A stretch of DNA of 64,000 nt from Aquirhabdus parva (lineage in GTDB: Bacteria > Pseudomonadota > Gammaproteobacteria > Pseudomonadales > Moraxellaceae): the NCBI RefSeq assembly GCF_003351745.1, contig NZ_CP031222.1, positions 2,400,207 through 2,464,206 of the forward strand, given 5' to 3'. A model generated the notes under the pieces. That model had not been told where the DNA came from and did no database searches. It saw nothing but the letters and a program-made list of their open reading frames with translations. How positions within the stretch are numbered: position 1 is the stretch's first letter; each line of letters starts with the position of its first letter. The position numbers and the translations under genes are program-made. This document shows, in pieces, positions 63,918 through 64,000 of the stretch.

Positions 63918-64000
63918 TGCGATGAGCTTTGGATCGAATCCTTGCTCATCTAAAAAAGAGATTACTAAATTACATTCGCTTACTTCGCGTTACGTTGCTG

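Overview
The window is an ordinary chromosomal stretch of a gammaproteobacterium, most likely a member of the Moraxellaceae related to but distinct from Acinetobacter. The MiaB, HtpX, DUF2789 and malate dehydrogenase products read as Moraxellaceae-like, as do the orders miaB/phoH/ybeY/tonB and tRNA-Leu/queA/tgt. This placement comes from recognising the proteins, not from a search. I saw no insertion sequence, prophage, CRISPR array, rRNA operon or replication origin.

Left part (1-5.9 kb): a low-oxygen response locus. An intact FNR/Anr-type [4Fe-4S] regulator (4134-4862) sits among four TTGAT-N4-(A/G)TCAA boxes. Each box lies 41.5 bp upstream of the start predicted from a nearby -10-like hexamer. 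The boxes precede a BI-1-like membrane protein + UspA + SulP permease unit, a second UspA, an unrecognised four-helix membrane protein and a small DUF3562-like protein. From 6-10 kb come a secreted DRGH nuclease, a small conserved protein, a single-domain bulb-type lectin, an outer-membrane barrel protein and two glycine-zipper envelope proteins.

10.3-26.6 kb: housekeeping and metabolic genes. These are miaB, pirin, an alpha/beta hydrolase, phoH, ybeY, a TonB-type protein, an MFS exporter, an SDR divergent from an SRAP abasic-site protein (with one palindrome holding both -35 boxes), an Fe-dependent alcohol dehydrogenase, a DyP peroxidase, brnQ and several small secreted proteins. A strongly structured intergenic element ending in a terminator (about 23030-23124) is a small-RNA candidate.

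26.7-46.1 kb: tRNA-Leu(CAA), then queA-tgt. The yajC-secD-secF genes that usually follow directly are found only 11.8 kb downstream. Between them lie an M1 aminopeptidase, an amino-acid binding protein, a YnfM/LysR pair, an arsenic set (acr3-arsC-arsR with a palindromic operator over the arsR start) and cydAB of the cyanide-insensitive type. secF is followed by DUF2789 and htpX.

46.1-64 kb: iron and sulfur acquisition. Two TonB-dependent siderophore receptors lie behind a Fur-like box. Then comes a RluB/E/F-like protein whose catalytic signatures are lost. A probable organosulfur operon follows: two SfnB-type flavoproteins, an NtaA/DszA-type flavin monooxygenase, and a MetQ/MetI pair without the ATPase, preceded by a full match to the sigma-54 -24/-12 consensus. 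The right end carries a Tat-exported PhoD lipoprotein, a LEA-like repeat protein, an unrecognised secreted protein, mdh and a DUF1853 protein.

The most unusual observations are the regularly spaced Anr-box block, the sigma-54 promoter with nested inverted repeats, the degenerate pseudouridine synthase, the structured RNA candidate, and a recurrent intergenic CCATTTGGT motif.
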